From assembly GCF_028416575.1 (NCBI RefSeq), contig NZ_JAMQKB010000004.1:137177-201176 (forward strand): DNA of 64,000 bases, written 5' to 3'. Below, piece after piece: positions 8,067 through 16,923 of this stretch (its first letter is position 1; each line of letters starts with the position of its first letter). The notes beneath the pieces are model-generated. The model was not told where the DNA came from. It did no database searches and saw only the letters and a list, made by a program, of their open reading frames with translations. This DNA comes from Terrihalobacillus insolitus (GTDB lineage: Bacteria > Bacillota > Bacilli > Bacillales > Amphibacillaceae). The position numbers and the translations under genes were made by a program.

Positions 8067-11057
8067 ATGGAGGAAAATGGTTTTACCCTCAAAGTGAATG
8101 AGAGTGAGATTCAAGCAAGGAAAGGGCAATCCATCCTAGAAGCTGCGCTAGAGAGTAACGTGTATATCCCTGGCATTTGTTCATCACAACCAGATTTGGG
8201 TATTGGTGTCATACAAACGTGTGATACGTGTTATGTCGAAGTAAATGGACAATTAAAGCGAGCATGTGCGACTGAAGTCGAGCCCAATATGGTAGTTAAT
8301 TCTGTTTCTGACATAGCCAAAGAAGCTCAATTAGAAGGCATGTCACGTATTTTAAAAAATCATGAGCTTTATTGTACTGTATGTGATAATAACAATGGGA
8401 ATTGTGTCGTACATAATACAGCTGAATACTTAGAACTAGACCATCAAAAATATGAATTTAAACCAAAGCCCTATCCACCAGATAATACACACCCTTTTTA
8501 TCGTTATGAACCAGACCAATGTATTTTGTGTGGACTTTGTGTGGAGGCATGTCAAGATCTCCAAGTAAGTGAAGTACTAAGCATTGATTGGGACAGAGAG
8601 GAACCACGAGTCATTTGGGATAACGATGTACCGATTGATCAATCGTCTTGTGTATCGTGTGGCCACTGTGTGTCGGTCTGTCCTTGTAATGCATTAATGG
8701 AAAAATCAATGCTCGGTGAAGCAGGTTATATGACAGGTATGCCTAAAAATATTCTAGAACCTATGATCGACCTAACAAAAGAGGTGGAACCAGGCTATAA
8801 CGAAATATTTACCATTTCCAATGTTGAAGCAACGATGCGAGAAGATCGCATCCAAAAAACGAAAACCGTTTGTACATACTGTGGTGTAGGATGTAGCTTT
8901 GAAGTGTGGACGAAGGGAAGAGAAATTCTTAAGGTCCAACCACAAGAAAACGCCCCTGTTAATGGGATCTCCACCTGTATAAAAGGGAAATTCGGATGGG
9001 ATTTTGTGAATAGCGAAGAACGTTTGACAAAACCACTTATCCGAAAAGGAGATACATTTTACGAAGCTACCTGGGATGAAGCATTAAGCTTAATGGCTGA
9101 AAAATTTCAAGCTATTAAAGAAAAGGAAGGAGCAGACGCTCTTGGGTTTATTTCTTCTTCAAAATGTTCAAACGAGGAAAATTATTTGTTTCAAAAGCTT
9201 GCTCGGTCTATTTTTGAAACGAATAACATTGACAACTGCTCACGATATTGTCAAACACCAGCATCTGCTGGATTAATGCGGACAGTAGGTATTGGCGGGG
9301 ATTCTGGAACGATTGAAGATATCGCAAGTGCTGATCTAGTAGTTGTGGTTGGGGCAAACCCTTCTGAATCGCATCCAGTGTTAGCTACTAGAGTAAAACG
9401 CGCGCAAAAATTACGTGATCAAAAACTACTTGTTGCCGATTTAAGAAAAAATGAACTGGCTGATCGAGCGGATCTGCACATCCATCCAAAGCCAGGTTCC
9501 GATCTTGTCTGGCTATCTGCCGTCACTAAATATATTCTCGACAAAGGATGGGAGGACAAAACGTTCTTAATGGAGCGTGTCAATAATGTAGAGAAATTCA
9601 AAGAATCACTAGAAAAATTCACACTTGATTATGCAGAGGAAATGTCAGGGTTGTCTAAAGATACATTAATCAAAGTGGCCGAAATGATACATGAGTCAAA
9701 AGGAACTTGCATTTTATGGGCAATGGGAGTGACCCAACACCTTGGAGGTACGGATACGAGTACCGCAATTTGCAATCTCCTTTTAGTCACAGGTAACTTT
9801 GGAAAACCTGGTGCTGGAGGATTTCCACTTCGGGGACATAACAATGTCCAAGGGGCAAGTGACTTTGGTACAATGCCGAATTGGTTGCCAGGATACGAGC
9901 CAGTAGAAAACGATGAAGTTCGTTCTCGTTATGAACAAGCATGGGGTACGAAAATTCCCAAACATCCAGGACTAAACAATCATCAAATAGTCGAAGCAAT
10001 TACAGATGAACGTGTGAAAGGCATGTATTTATTCGGTGAAGAAATGGGGTTAGTCGATTCGAATATTAATTACGTTCATGAAGCATTTGAAAAACTAGAA
10101 TTTTTTGTCGTTCAGGACATTTTCTTTTCTAAAACAGCACAATATGCAGATGTTGTCTTACCAGCAGCACCAAGTCTTGAAAAAGAAGGAACGTTTACCA
10201 ACACAGAAAGAAGAATTCAACGATTCCATCAAGTATTTGAGCCATTAGGAGACTGTAAGCCTGACTGGGAAATTTTCCGTGACTTTGCAAATAAGCTGGG
10301 TGCGAATTGGAACTACACACATCCATCTGACATTATGGAAGAGGTATCCAAACTGGCGCCAATCTTTGCTGGTGTTAGCTATGAACACTTGGAAGGATGG
10401 GACAGTCAAATTTGGCCAGTGAAACCGAGCGGGGAGAGTACCCCTTTATTATATACAGATAAGTTTAAGTTTTTGGATGGAAAAGCTCGACTATTCCCAG
10501 TTGATTGGACACCACCACAGGAGTTCGGTGAAGAGTTTGATCTGCACTTAAACAACGGGAGATTATTGGAACAATTCCATGAAGGGAACATGACAGATCG
10601 ATCAGAAGGGATTCATCGTATCGTTCCTGGTCCATGGTTAGAAGTATCGAAAGAGTTAGCTGAAGAGCGGAATATTGAAACAGGTGCGCTTGTTCGGTTA
10701 ACTTCTCCCTATGGAAAAGTGAAGATTCGGGTACTCGTAACAGAAAGGGTAACAGGGAAGGAATTGTACTTGCCGATGAATACTGTGGATAATGAAAAAG
10801 CGGTAAATAAATTGACAAGCAGCTATTATGATAAAGACACACATACACCTAATTATAAAGAGGCTCAAGTAAAAATGGAGCTACTCGAACAATTTGGTGA
10901 ATCTCCTTTACCGTCCAATAATTTCCGCTTTGGTAATCCGCAGCCACATATTGGAGTGGAAATTGAAAAGAAATGGAATAGACCAGATTTCATTCCCGTT
11001 CCTGAAACACTTGAAAGTGAGGGGCTCATAAATGGCAAAAGCGACTACGCAAATTGA
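8067..11057 (+). CDS. Formate dehydrogenase alpha subunit-like molybdopterin oxidoreductase
   Basis: The product is 996 residues. From the N-terminus there is a [2Fe-2S] domain (Cys38, 52, 55, 67), a His-Cys3 cluster site (H99, C103, C106, C113), two ferredoxin [4Fe-4S] motifs (CILCGLCVEAC; CVSCGHCVSVC), the proximal cluster CTYCGVGC of the bis-MGD domain, and a C-terminal dinucleotide-binding domain. This layout matches cytoplasmic NAD-linked FdhA and Bacillus YjgC/YrhE. The residue at the selenocysteine position of classic enzymes is cysteine in NCSRYCQ, and the next residue is Gln rather than the usual catalytic His. Formate is therefore the assumed, not proven, substrate. The ATG start at 8067 is weakly supported by GGAGTTGAG. 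It is the first gene of an operon with DUF1641 and two small proteins. Confidence 0.85.
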   Translation: MEENGFTLKVNESEIQARKGQSILEAALESNVYIPGICSSQPDLGIGVIQTCDTCYVEVNGQLKRACATEVEPNMVVNSVSDIAKEAQLEGMSRILKNHELYCTVCDNNNGNCVVHNTAEYLELDHQKYEFKPKPYPPDNTHPFYRYEPDQCILCGLCVEACQDLQVSEVLSIDWDREEPRVIWDNDVPIDQSSCVSCGHCVSVCPCNALMEKSMLGEAGYMTGMPKNILEPMIDLTKEVEPGYNEIFTISNVEATMREDRIQKTKTVCTYCGVGCSFEVWTKGREILKVQPQENAPVNGISTCIKGKFGWDFVNSEERLTKPLIRKGDTFYEATWDEALSLMAEKFQAIKEKEGADALGFISSSKCSNEENYLFQKLARSIFETNNIDNCSRYCQTPASAGLMRTVGIGGDSGTIEDIASADLVVVVGANPSESHPVLATRVKRAQKLRDQKLLVADLRKNELADRADLHIHPKPGSDLVWLSAVTKYILDKGWEDKTFLMERVNNVEKFKESLEKFTLDYAEEMSGLSKDTLIKVAEMIHESKGTCILWAMGVTQHLGGTDTSTAICNLLLVTGNFGKPGAGGFPLRGHNNVQGASDFGTMPNWLPGYEPVENDEVRSRYEQAWGTKIPKHPGLNNHQIVEAITDERVKGMYLFGEEMGLVDSNINYVHEAFEKLEFFVVQDIFFSKTAQYADVVLPAAPSLEKEGTFTNTERRIQRFHQVFEPLGDCKPDWEIFRDFANKLGANWNYTHPSDIMEEVSKLAPIFAGVSYEHLEGWDSQIWPVKPSGESTPLLYTDKFKFLDGKARLFPVDWTPPQEFGEEFDLHLNNGRLLEQFHEGNMTDRSEGIHRIVPGPWLEVSKELAEERNIETGALVRLTSPYGKVKIRVLVTERVTGKELYLPMNTVDNEKAVNKLTSSYYDKDTHTPNYKEAQVKMELLEQFGESPLPSNNFRFGNPQPHIGVEIEKKWNRPDFIPVPETLESEGLINGKSDYAN

Positions 11058-11523
11058 GAAAAAAGAAAGCAATGTGGAAGAGGAACGCGCTGAAGATATT
11101 GCTGCAATTATGAAACAGATTGCAGACAATCGTGAAGCAATTCAAGATAGTTTGATCATCCTTCAAGAGCTTCATCAATCAGGAGTCCTTGATATGGTAA
11201 AAGGCTTATTAAGAACAAGGGAAAAGGTTGGTGTTCTTGCAATGGAACAAATAAACCAGCCTGGGATGCATAACATTATGAGAAATGGAATGAACAGTAT
11301 CGAGTTACTTGCGTCGTTAGATCCAGATCAATTAAAAACAGTGTTTGGCGGATTAACCCAAGGATTACAGAAAGCCTCGGAAAGCATAGAAACAAATGAG
11401 CAGATGGGCGCTTGGGGTATGTTGAAGTCAATGAGGGATCCCAACGTAAAAACGTCTTTAAACACGATGGCCCATTTTTTAAATGGTATGGGGGAAGGTT
11501 TAAATAATAAAAAAACCCACTAA
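11032..11523 (+). CDS. DUF1641 protein, partner of the FdhA-like enzyme
   Basis: The 163-residue cytoplasmic protein overlaps the end of the oxidoreductase gene by 26 bp. Its sequence (GVLDMVKGLLRTREKVGVLA, GMHNIMRNGMNSIELLASLD, WGMLKSMRDPNVK) is typical of DUF1641 (YjgD/YrhD in Bacillus subtilis), which is nearly always encoded directly behind FdhA-like genes. Its biochemical role is unknown to me. A subunit or maturation partner is the usual inference from the invariant pairing. Confidence 0.85.
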   Translation: MAKATTQIEKKESNVEEERAEDIAAIMKQIADNREAIQDSLIILQELHQSGVLDMVKGLLRTREKVGVLAMEQINQPGMHNIMRNGMNSIELLASLDPDQLKTVFGGLTQGLQKASESIETNEQMGAWGMLKSMRDPNVKTSLNTMAHFLNGMGEGLNNKKTH

Positions 11524-11539
11524 TGAGGAAGGTGAAACA

Positions 11540-11779
11540 ATGATTATACACAAGCTTGCTATTCCAAACCTGCCTAAGCAAGACGAACAAAAGATCAGTG
11601 AAGCTTTACTCGATGTTTGGGGTGTGCGTAACGTTAAAATGAACGCACAAACAAAAGAGGCTATCATTTCTTACGATGAAAAAGCTGGATCCTTACAAGA
11701 CTTTCAGCAAGCCATCATTGACATGGGATATGAAGCTGAAGTAGTAGAAGGAGGGCAAAACAGTGGCCAGAATTTGTGA
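11540..11779 (+). CDS. Small HMA-like fold protein lacking the CxxC motif
   Basis: The 79-residue protein follows DUF1641 by 16 bp with GAGGAAGGTG ahead of its ATG. The pattern of hydrophobic strands (VRNVKMNAQTKEAIISYDE, DFQQAIIDMGYEAEVVE) is that of heavy-metal-associated (CopZ-like) domains, but the metal-binding CxxC loop is absent. It sits in the oxidoreductase operon, so it may help enzyme maturation rather than copper transfer. Function is not established. Confidence 0.6.
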   Translation: MIIHKLAIPNLPKQDEQKISEALLDVWGVRNVKMNAQTKEAIISYDEKAGSLQDFQQAIIDMGYEAEVVEGGQNSGQNL

Positions 11780-11891
11780 GGTATGTGGCCGTGTGGAAGA
11801 AGTAGAAGAAGCAGTGCATCCTTACGATATTTTAGATGTTTGTCCTGCATGTACCGAACAAGTTATACATCGAACGCCAGAGTTAGAATAG
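11763..11891 (+). CDS. Small two-CxxC (zinc-ribbon-like) protein
   Basis: A 42-residue frame starts at GTG 11763, eight bases after AGGAGGG, and overlaps the preceding gene by 17 bp. It contains CEVCG near the N-terminus and CPAC near residue 31, a spacing suited to one zinc or iron site. It is the last gene of the FdhA-like operon, immediately before a terminator. The start, overlap and paired cysteines support a real small gene. Function unknown. Confidence 0.65.
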   Translation: MARICEVCGRVEEVEEAVHPYDILDVCPACTEQVIHRTPELE

Positions 11892-11900
11892 AATGAGAAT

Positions 11901-11935
11901 AAGAAGGATTATCCTGTTCAAGGATGATCCTTCTT
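11901..11935 (+). terminator. Terminator of the FdhA-like operon
   Basis: An AAGAAGGATTATCC / GGATGATCCTTCTT hairpin lies 10 bp after the last stop codon. The trailing T-run is short. The rest of the gap to 12222 holds only a promoter. Confidence 0.7.
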
Positions 11936-12169
11936 ATGTTAAAGTCAACAAATAAGCGAACATTTCAAACGGAAACTGGCCGAGTGAACTGAACATAAGG
12001 TCATGAAACCAAAGAGAGTTGAAACTGTTAAATGAAAAAGCAATATTATGTTAATCGTTAGACATGGAGTTCTTAGAAGAGAGCCTTTTTTAACTTGTGT
12101 TTCTTCATCTCAAGCCCTAGGAATCTTAAAAACAAACTGAAATTAGGATAAAGTTACAAAACAAAATTG

Positions 12170-12198
12170 TTTATTCCGAGTAAATTACTCTGTATAAT
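12170..12198 (+). promoter_or_regulatory. Promoter with palindromic operator candidate before the DUF4395 gene
   Basis: TATAAT at 12193-12198 and TTTATT at 12170-12175 are 17 bp apart. The spacer holds the perfect palindrome GAGTAAATTACTC (12178-12190), a likely repressor site because it lies between the -35 and -10 elements. The regulator is unknown. Confidence 0.5.
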
Positions 12199-12222
12199 AG
12201 GGATATAGGAAGGGGAATAAAC

Positions 12223-12636
12223 ATGACAATTCCAAAACCACTTGTACAGGTGAATCAATCATTTATCGTTATAACAGTAGTATTAGCACTTTTTATTGAT
12301 AAGTCCATTCTTTTGCTCCCATTTCTCATTGGAACTTATACGCTAATGACAAGAATAAATCCGATTATCCAGTTAGGAAAAAAGCTTTTATCCAAGCCAT
12401 TGGATCAATATGTCCAAGAGGATAAAGACCAGCAAATGTTTAACCAATGGATCGCCACGATTTGCTTGGGGCTCTCTCTCATCTTGTTCTATTTCAATTT
12501 CTCTGTTCTAGGATATTTGTTTAGCATGATGGTCATTGTAGCAGCGGGTGTTGCACTAATGGGTTATTGTATTGGTTGTACGATTCGTTATCGATACATC
12601 ATGTGGAAACATAAGAGAATCAAACTGCATAATTAA
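12223..12636 (+). CDS. DUF4395 membrane protein
   Basis: The 137-residue protein has about four hydrophobic segments and the signature GYCIGCTIRYRY near the C-terminus, with the paired cysteines conserved in DUF4395. The ATG follows GGAAGGGGAA. Members are often near thiol, thiosulfate or redox genes, and a sulfur operon lies 3 kb away, but no function is proven. It has its own promoter. Confidence 0.75.
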   Translation: MTIPKPLVQVNQSFIVITVVLALFIDKSILLLPFLIGTYTLMTRINPIIQLGKKLLSKPLDQYVQEDKDQQMFNQWIATICLGLSLILFYFNFSVLGYLFSMMVIVAAGVALMGYCIGCTIRYRYIMWKHKRIKLHN

Positions 12637-12687
12637 ACAAATTAGGGAGCAAAGTTAAAGTTAGTCAAATAGCAGAAGATAGATAGG

Positions 12688-13893
12688 ATGAAAAAAATGA
12701 AGAACGAGATTCGTTTAAAAATAAAAGATAAGTTTGCTAACAAATTCAAAGCTGGTTTCCCTCATTTATTTGAAGAAGCAATTTTAAATATCGAAGTTTT
12801 AAAAAGTGAAGGAACGATAATTAACTTAGTTGACGAAAAGGATAACTTTCTTGGTAGGGGTTATTATGGTAAACAAAATAAAGGCTATGGTTGGGTGCTA
12901 ACGCAAAAAAAAAGTCAACCAATTGATCAACAGTTTTTTGATAGCAAAATGAGCTTTGCGCTTAATCAACGGCGTTCATTTTACCAGGATTACAATACTA
13001 CTGCTTTTCGCGTTTTTAATGGTGAGGGAGACGGCATCGGTGGTTTGACAATTGATTATTATGACGGTTTTTACTTGCTAAACTGGTATAGTCAGGGTAT
13101 TTATAAATTTAAGGACTTGATTATCCAATCGTTAAAGAATCTAGTTGATTTTAAAGGTGTTTATCAGAAAAAACGGTTTGATGTTGGTGGTAAATATATG
13201 GAAGAAGATGATTTTGTAGCAGGAGAACGAGGAGAATTTCCGATTATTGTTAAAGAAAATGGTGTGAACTTTGCCGTATATTTGAATGAGGGTCCGATGA
13301 CTGGTATATTTTTGGATCAAAGAGAGGTAAGAAAAACAATTAGAGACAAGTATGCACAAGGAAAAACAGTGCTAAACACATTCTCTTATACGGGCGCTTT
13401 TTCCGTGTTTGCCGCGTTAGGAGGAGCAAAGAAAACAACAAGCGTAGATCTCGCCAATCGTAGTTTTCCCAAAACGGTAGAGCAATTTCATGTAAACGGT
13501 ATAGATGAGAAAGAGCAGGAAATTCGAGTAATGGATGTCTTTCATTATTTCAAATATGCAGTTAAAAAGAAGATTACCTTTGATATAGTTGTCCTAGACC
13601 CCCCAAGCTTCGCTAGATCGAAGAAGCATACATTTAGTGCTGCCAAGGATTATGTAAGCTTGCTTAAAGATACAATTGCTATTACAGACGACGAAGGCTT
13701 AATAGTCGCTTCTACTAATTTCGGAGGGTTTGGTATGGACAAGTTTAAAGGATTCATCGACAAAGCCTTTAAAGAATCAAAAGGGAACTACAAGATTATC
13801 GAGGAGTTCACACTTCCTGAAGATTTCAAAACCATGAAGCAGTTTAAACAAGGAGATTATCTTAAGGTTGCTTTTATAAGAAAAACAACGTGA
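12688..13893 (+). CDS. Class I SAM-dependent rRNA methyltransferase, RlmI/RlmK-like
   Basis: The 401-residue protein has an N-terminal PUA-like region (LVDEKDNFLGRGYYG), then EGPMTGIFLDQREVR, the SAM-binding loop VLNTFSYTGAFSVFAALGGA, the acidic loop VDLANRS and the catalytic-type motif VVLDPPSFARS. This is the 23S rRNA cytosine-C5 methyltransferase family related to RlmI. No nearby GGAGG was seen and the ATG at 12688 is the first in frame, with 12697 as an alternative. The exact target base is inferred from the family only. Confidence 0.82.
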   Translation: MKKMKNEIRLKIKDKFANKFKAGFPHLFEEAILNIEVLKSEGTIINLVDEKDNFLGRGYYGKQNKGYGWVLTQKKSQPIDQQFFDSKMSFALNQRRSFYQDYNTTAFRVFNGEGDGIGGLTIDYYDGFYLLNWYSQGIYKFKDLIIQSLKNLVDFKGVYQKKRFDVGGKYMEEDDFVAGERGEFPIIVKENGVNFAVYLNEGPMTGIFLDQREVRKTIRDKYAQGKTVLNTFSYTGAFSVFAALGGAKKTTSVDLANRSFPKTVEQFHVNGIDEKEQEIRVMDVFHYFKYAVKKKITFDIVVLDPPSFARSKKHTFSAAKDYVSLLKDTIAITDDEGLIVASTNFGGFGMDKFKGFIDKAFKESKGNYKIIEEFTLPEDFKTMKQFKQGDYLKVAFIRKTT

Positions 13894-13941
13894 ACTAGTG
13901 ACTACTTAACGCGCTAACAGGTTTGTGGATGATTTTTATTT

Positions 13942-13976
13942 AAAAAGAACACCTCCCAGGATGAAGGAGGTGTTCA
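13942..13976 (-). terminator. Terminator of the prs-like gene
   Basis: A 10-bp stem (GAACACCTCC / GGAGGTGTTC, loop CAGGATGA) is followed on the minus strand by TTTTTA, directly behind the stop at 13979. Confidence 0.85.
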
Positions 13977-13978
13977 AG

Positions 13979-14938
13979 TTAATCAAACAATACACTAACA
14001 GATTTCTGTTCGAACACGCGATTAATCGCATCACTTAATAGTGGTGCAACCGTTAGTTGGGTGATCTTATCTATTCTTTTCTCCTCTGTGAGAGGAATAC
14101 TATTTGTAACAATTAATTCTTTTAGCTGTGAGCTTTGGAGTTTTTCGATTGCCATTCCAGATAATACAGGATGTGTACAGCATGCATACACTTCTTTTGC
14201 GCCATTTTCAATTAATGCGTGTGTTCCAGTGGTCACCCTTGTTCCAGTATCGATAATATCATCGATTAGAATAGCAGTCTTTCCTTTGATATGACCAACA
14301 ACATTTATTTCTCTAGCAAAATTCTTGGTTGGATTGCGTTTATCAATGATCGCAATAGGTGCTTTTAGTCGATCTGCCAATTGACGAGCCCATTTAACAC
14401 TACCGTGATCTGGAGCTACAACAACGACATCATCTAAATTCTTTTGACTAAGGTAATCGGACAGAATTGGAATGCCAACTAACTGGTCAACTGGTATATT
14501 GAAAAATCCTTGAATCTGAGTTGCGTGTAAATCCAATGAAATCACTCTAGATGCTCCAGCTGATTGAATCAAACCAGCGATCAGTTTAGCTGTAATCGGT
14601 TCTCTTGAACGGGCTTTTCGATCTTGACGAGCATAGCCATAATAAGGAATGACGACGTTAATTGTCCCTGCAGACGCTCGTTTAAGTGCATCAATCATGA
14701 TTAATAGCTCCATGATATTTTGATTAACTGGTTCGCTGGTCGATTGAATAACAAAAACCTCACAACCTCTGACGCTTTCTTCGATGTTGATTTGTATCTC
14801 TCCATCACTAAACGTTTGAACAGTACACTCTCCAAGTTCCAATCCCATATTAGACGCAATTTCCTCTGCAAGTGCAGGGTTTGAATTTAGAGTAAATAGT
14901 TTTAGCTTTGCATTTTGATTTTGATAATCGTTTAACAC
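13979..14938 (-). CDS. prs: Ribose-phosphate pyrophosphokinase, divergent paralogue
   Basis: The 319-residue product is a class I PRPP synthetase, making PRPP from ribose 5-phosphate and ATP. Visible marks are the ATP/Mg region [15 protein letters not shown], the flexible loop [13 protein letters not shown] and the PRPP loop [16 protein letters not shown]. The last two differ from the near-invariant housekeeping forms (PDHGGVTRAR and DTAGT), and the gene stands alone rather than beside glmU/gcaD. It is therefore likely a second copy with changed regulation or role. ATG 14938 follows GGAGGGA. Confidence 0.85.
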   Translation of the reverse strand: MLNDYQNQNAKLKLFTLNSNPALAEEIASNMGLELGECTVQTFSDGEIQINIEESVRGCEVFVIQSTSEPVNQNIMELLIMIDALKRASAGTINVVIPYYGYARQDRKARSREPITAKLIAGLIQSAGASRVISLDLHATQIQGFFNIPVDQLVGIPILSDYLSQKNLDDVVVVAPDHGSVKWARQLADRLKAPIAIIDKRNPTKNFAREINVVGHIKGKTAILIDDIIDTGTRVTTGTHALIENGAKEVYACCTHPVLSGMAIEKLQSSQLKELIVTNSIPLTEEKRIDKITQLTVAPLLSDAINRVFEQKSVSVLFD

Positions 14939-15081
14939 GACTAAATCCCTCCTGTACGACCTTTTACGCTATATGTACTATTACTACGATAGCATAAATT
15001 GCTTTTAAACGCACTAAAGTGCCACTGGGTTAATACTAGAGATAATAACAAGTTTCATCACAGACAGTTTTGAACATTAAA

Positions 15082-15107
15082 AAAGAGAACACGCAGGTGT
15101 TCTCTTT
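15082..15107 (-). terminator. Terminator of the sulfur operon
   Basis: An AAAGAGAACAC / GTGTTCTCTTT hairpin on the minus strand, followed by a T-run, overlaps the last codon of the YeeE gene. Confidence 0.85.
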
Positions 15108-16239
15108 AACTTTCCATTTCGAATTCCATATCCATATCCATTTTTTGGAACAGAAGAAGCGGCATTTTAAAGACAAAAGCAGTAACAATAACTACACCTA
15201 TGACCATCCCGATAATAACAATAATGCTACTTACTGAAAGTCCACTAGCTCCAACAATATTAGCAATGTTGCAGCCAGGTGCCATTCTGGATGAAACACC
15301 CATGATCAAACCGCCACCTATTGCATAAGGCATACGTGCTGCCTTTGGTTTACGGATTCTGAATTGCCCGCTTAAAATTGCGGACAAAAAGGCCCCGACG
15401 ATAATGAAGATCACAAGTGTTTCCTCAGGCCCCAAGCCAATTACAGGAAATCCAGCAAACATTTGATTTAAATAAACATTGTTGTAAACAAATTGATCAC
15501 CAAAAATTAATGAAAGCGCAACACCACCGATCCGAGTCTCTGGACCTGTCAAGCTAATCGATGACATCATCACAAATTGTACGGTAGCCGTTATGCCAAA
15601 CAAGGCAGCAACAAGGCGGATATCCCAGTGCTCCTTCTTAAATGGGTTACCTTTAAAATCAGCAAATGATTCCTTAAAACCTTGAAAAAACCCTTTTATG
15701 CCAAATTGACGGATGGCGATAAATATCATGAGTCCTACAATTAAAAGCGGTAAAAATAAATATGGTAAATTCAATTGAAACAGACTATATCCTTGATCCG
15801 TAACTAATAGCGGTTTGAAATAGTAATCTTCCGCCCAAGGATTGTAAATAAATGAAAACAGAAGGTTACCAACAATCATACTTGCCAGCACGATCCAAAA
15901 ATGGATATAACCCATTCCACTTCTATATAACGTTCCCGATGCACAGCTCCCTGCAATAGTCATACCAACTCCGAATAGGATCCCACCAATAAGATTGGAC
16001 CAGCCAATTGGTGTTGTCCACACTTGCTCTATAGAAGCAAGCCCTAATGTTAAAACGGTACCCCAACCTAATAGCACGGTTGCAACAAGAATTAATACAC
16101 CCTTACCGACACGCGAATCCTTTACACTGATAAAGTCACGGACTGATGCTACAAAGCAAAAGTCCGCTTTTTGCAGTAATATTCCATAAGTCAAGCCAAA
16201 GATGGCAGCATAAAGAAAGAATTCAGGTGTAAAGCCCAT
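15106..16239 (-). CDS. YeeE/YedE-family thiosulfate (sulfur) transporter
   Basis: The 377-residue polytopic membrane protein has the repeated cysteine motifs of the YeeE/YedE family: QKADFCFVASVRD near the start, GSCASGTLYRSG, and APGCNIANIVGASG near the end. The conserved cysteines pass thiosulfate or other sulfur species through the membrane. It is the last gene of a four-gene operon with TusA and two rhodanese genes, exactly the set expected for sulfur uptake and trafficking. Confidence 0.85.
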   Translation of the reverse strand: MGFTPEFFLYAAIFGLTYGILLQKADFCFVASVRDFISVKDSRVGKGVLILVATVLLGWGTVLTLGLASIEQVWTTPIGWSNLIGGILFGVGMTIAGSCASGTLYRSGMGYIHFWIVLASMIVGNLLFSFIYNPWAEDYYFKPLLVTDQGYSLFQLNLPYLFLPLLIVGLMIFIAIRQFGIKGFFQGFKESFADFKGNPFKKEHWDIRLVAALFGITATVQFVMMSSISLTGPETRIGGVALSLIFGDQFVYNNVYLNQMFAGFPVIGLGPEETLVIFIIVGAFLSAILSGQFRIRKPKAARMPYAIGGGLIMGVSSRMAPGCNIANIVGASGLSVSSIIVIIGMVIGVVIVTAFVFKMPLLLFQKMDMDMEFEMES

Positions 16240-16258
16240 CTCGTCACCTTCAATTCAG

Positions 16259-16519
16259 TTAATTTTTTTTCAAATAAATTTTATATTCACCTTTTTTGGA
16301 GATAATACCGAGTACTTCTCCGTATTTGTTCATTTTCATTGCAGCTGGGATTGTTTTCGTCGCAATCGAATGATCTGTTACCTCCATAACGACTTCACCT
16401 ATCTTTGCCTTTTTCAAACCAGCAAGCGCCATATTTAACGTATGCGGACAAACTTCACCGATCGCATCTATAACATGATCCGGCTCCAATACTTCAAGTT
16501 CTTCTTGAGTCATACCCAT
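16259..16519 (-). CDS. TusA-like sulfur carrier protein
   Basis: The 86-residue protein has the SirA/TusA pattern DAIGEVCPHTLNMALAGL, in which Cys carries persulfide sulfur, followed by VVMEVTDHSIATKTIP. It lies 19 bp upstream of the YeeE gene, matching the common TusA-YeeE pairing in which TusA accepts imported sulfur. GGGAGCGGATTG precedes the ATG. Confidence 0.85.
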   Translation of the reverse strand: MGMTQEELEVLEPDHVIDAIGEVCPHTLNMALAGLKKAKIGEVVMEVTDHSIATKTIPAAMKMNKYGEVLGIISKKGEYKIYLKKN

Positions 16520-16520
16520 T

Positions 16521-16901
16521 TCAATCCGCTCCCTTTTTATAAAGTTCTCTTAAGTCTTTAACAATGTTTTCTTCGCCAGTTTTGATCTCACTTTTCCATT
16601 CGAGCATCCCACCAGCATAATTCCTAACTTTATCAAACCCGTTTGATTTAAAAAATTTCGCCACCTCATGGCTACGTCTACCACTTCGACACACAAATAT
16701 ATATTCCTCATCACGTTCGAATTGATCGATTACATCAACGATTTCTCCCATCGGAAGAAGAGGAATACCAGGAATGTGTCCATCTGTGTATTCCTCGACT
16801 TCTCTTACATCGAGGAGTATTGGGGAATTTTCACCCTGTTGTACAATCCTCACCAATTCATCATATTCAATTTGTGAAATTCCTTCCTTTTTATATCCCA
16901 T
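16521..16901 (-). CDS. Single-domain rhodanese
   Basis: The product is 126 residues from ATG 16901, chosen because AGGTGAT stands just ahead and a longer frame would overlap the upstream gene. Rhodanese marks are LLDVREVEEYTDGHIPGIPL and the active-site loop VCRSGRRS with the sulfur-accepting Cys. It is cytoplasmic and would move sulfane sulfur to or from TusA, its immediate downstream neighbour (1 bp apart). Confidence 0.85.
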   Translation of the reverse strand: MGYKKEGISQIEYDELVRIVQQGENSPILLDVREVEEYTDGHIPGIPLLPMGEIVDVIDQFERDEEYIFVCRSGRRSHEVAKFFKSNGFDKVRNYAGGMLEWKSEIKTGEENIVKDLRELYKKGAD

Positions 16902-16923
16902 AAGATCACCTGTTTGTAGAAAA

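Noticed and set aside
9230..9270. Selenocysteine in the formate-dehydrogenase-like enzyme
   Set aside because: The catalytic position is a normal Cys codon; no in-frame UGA is present.
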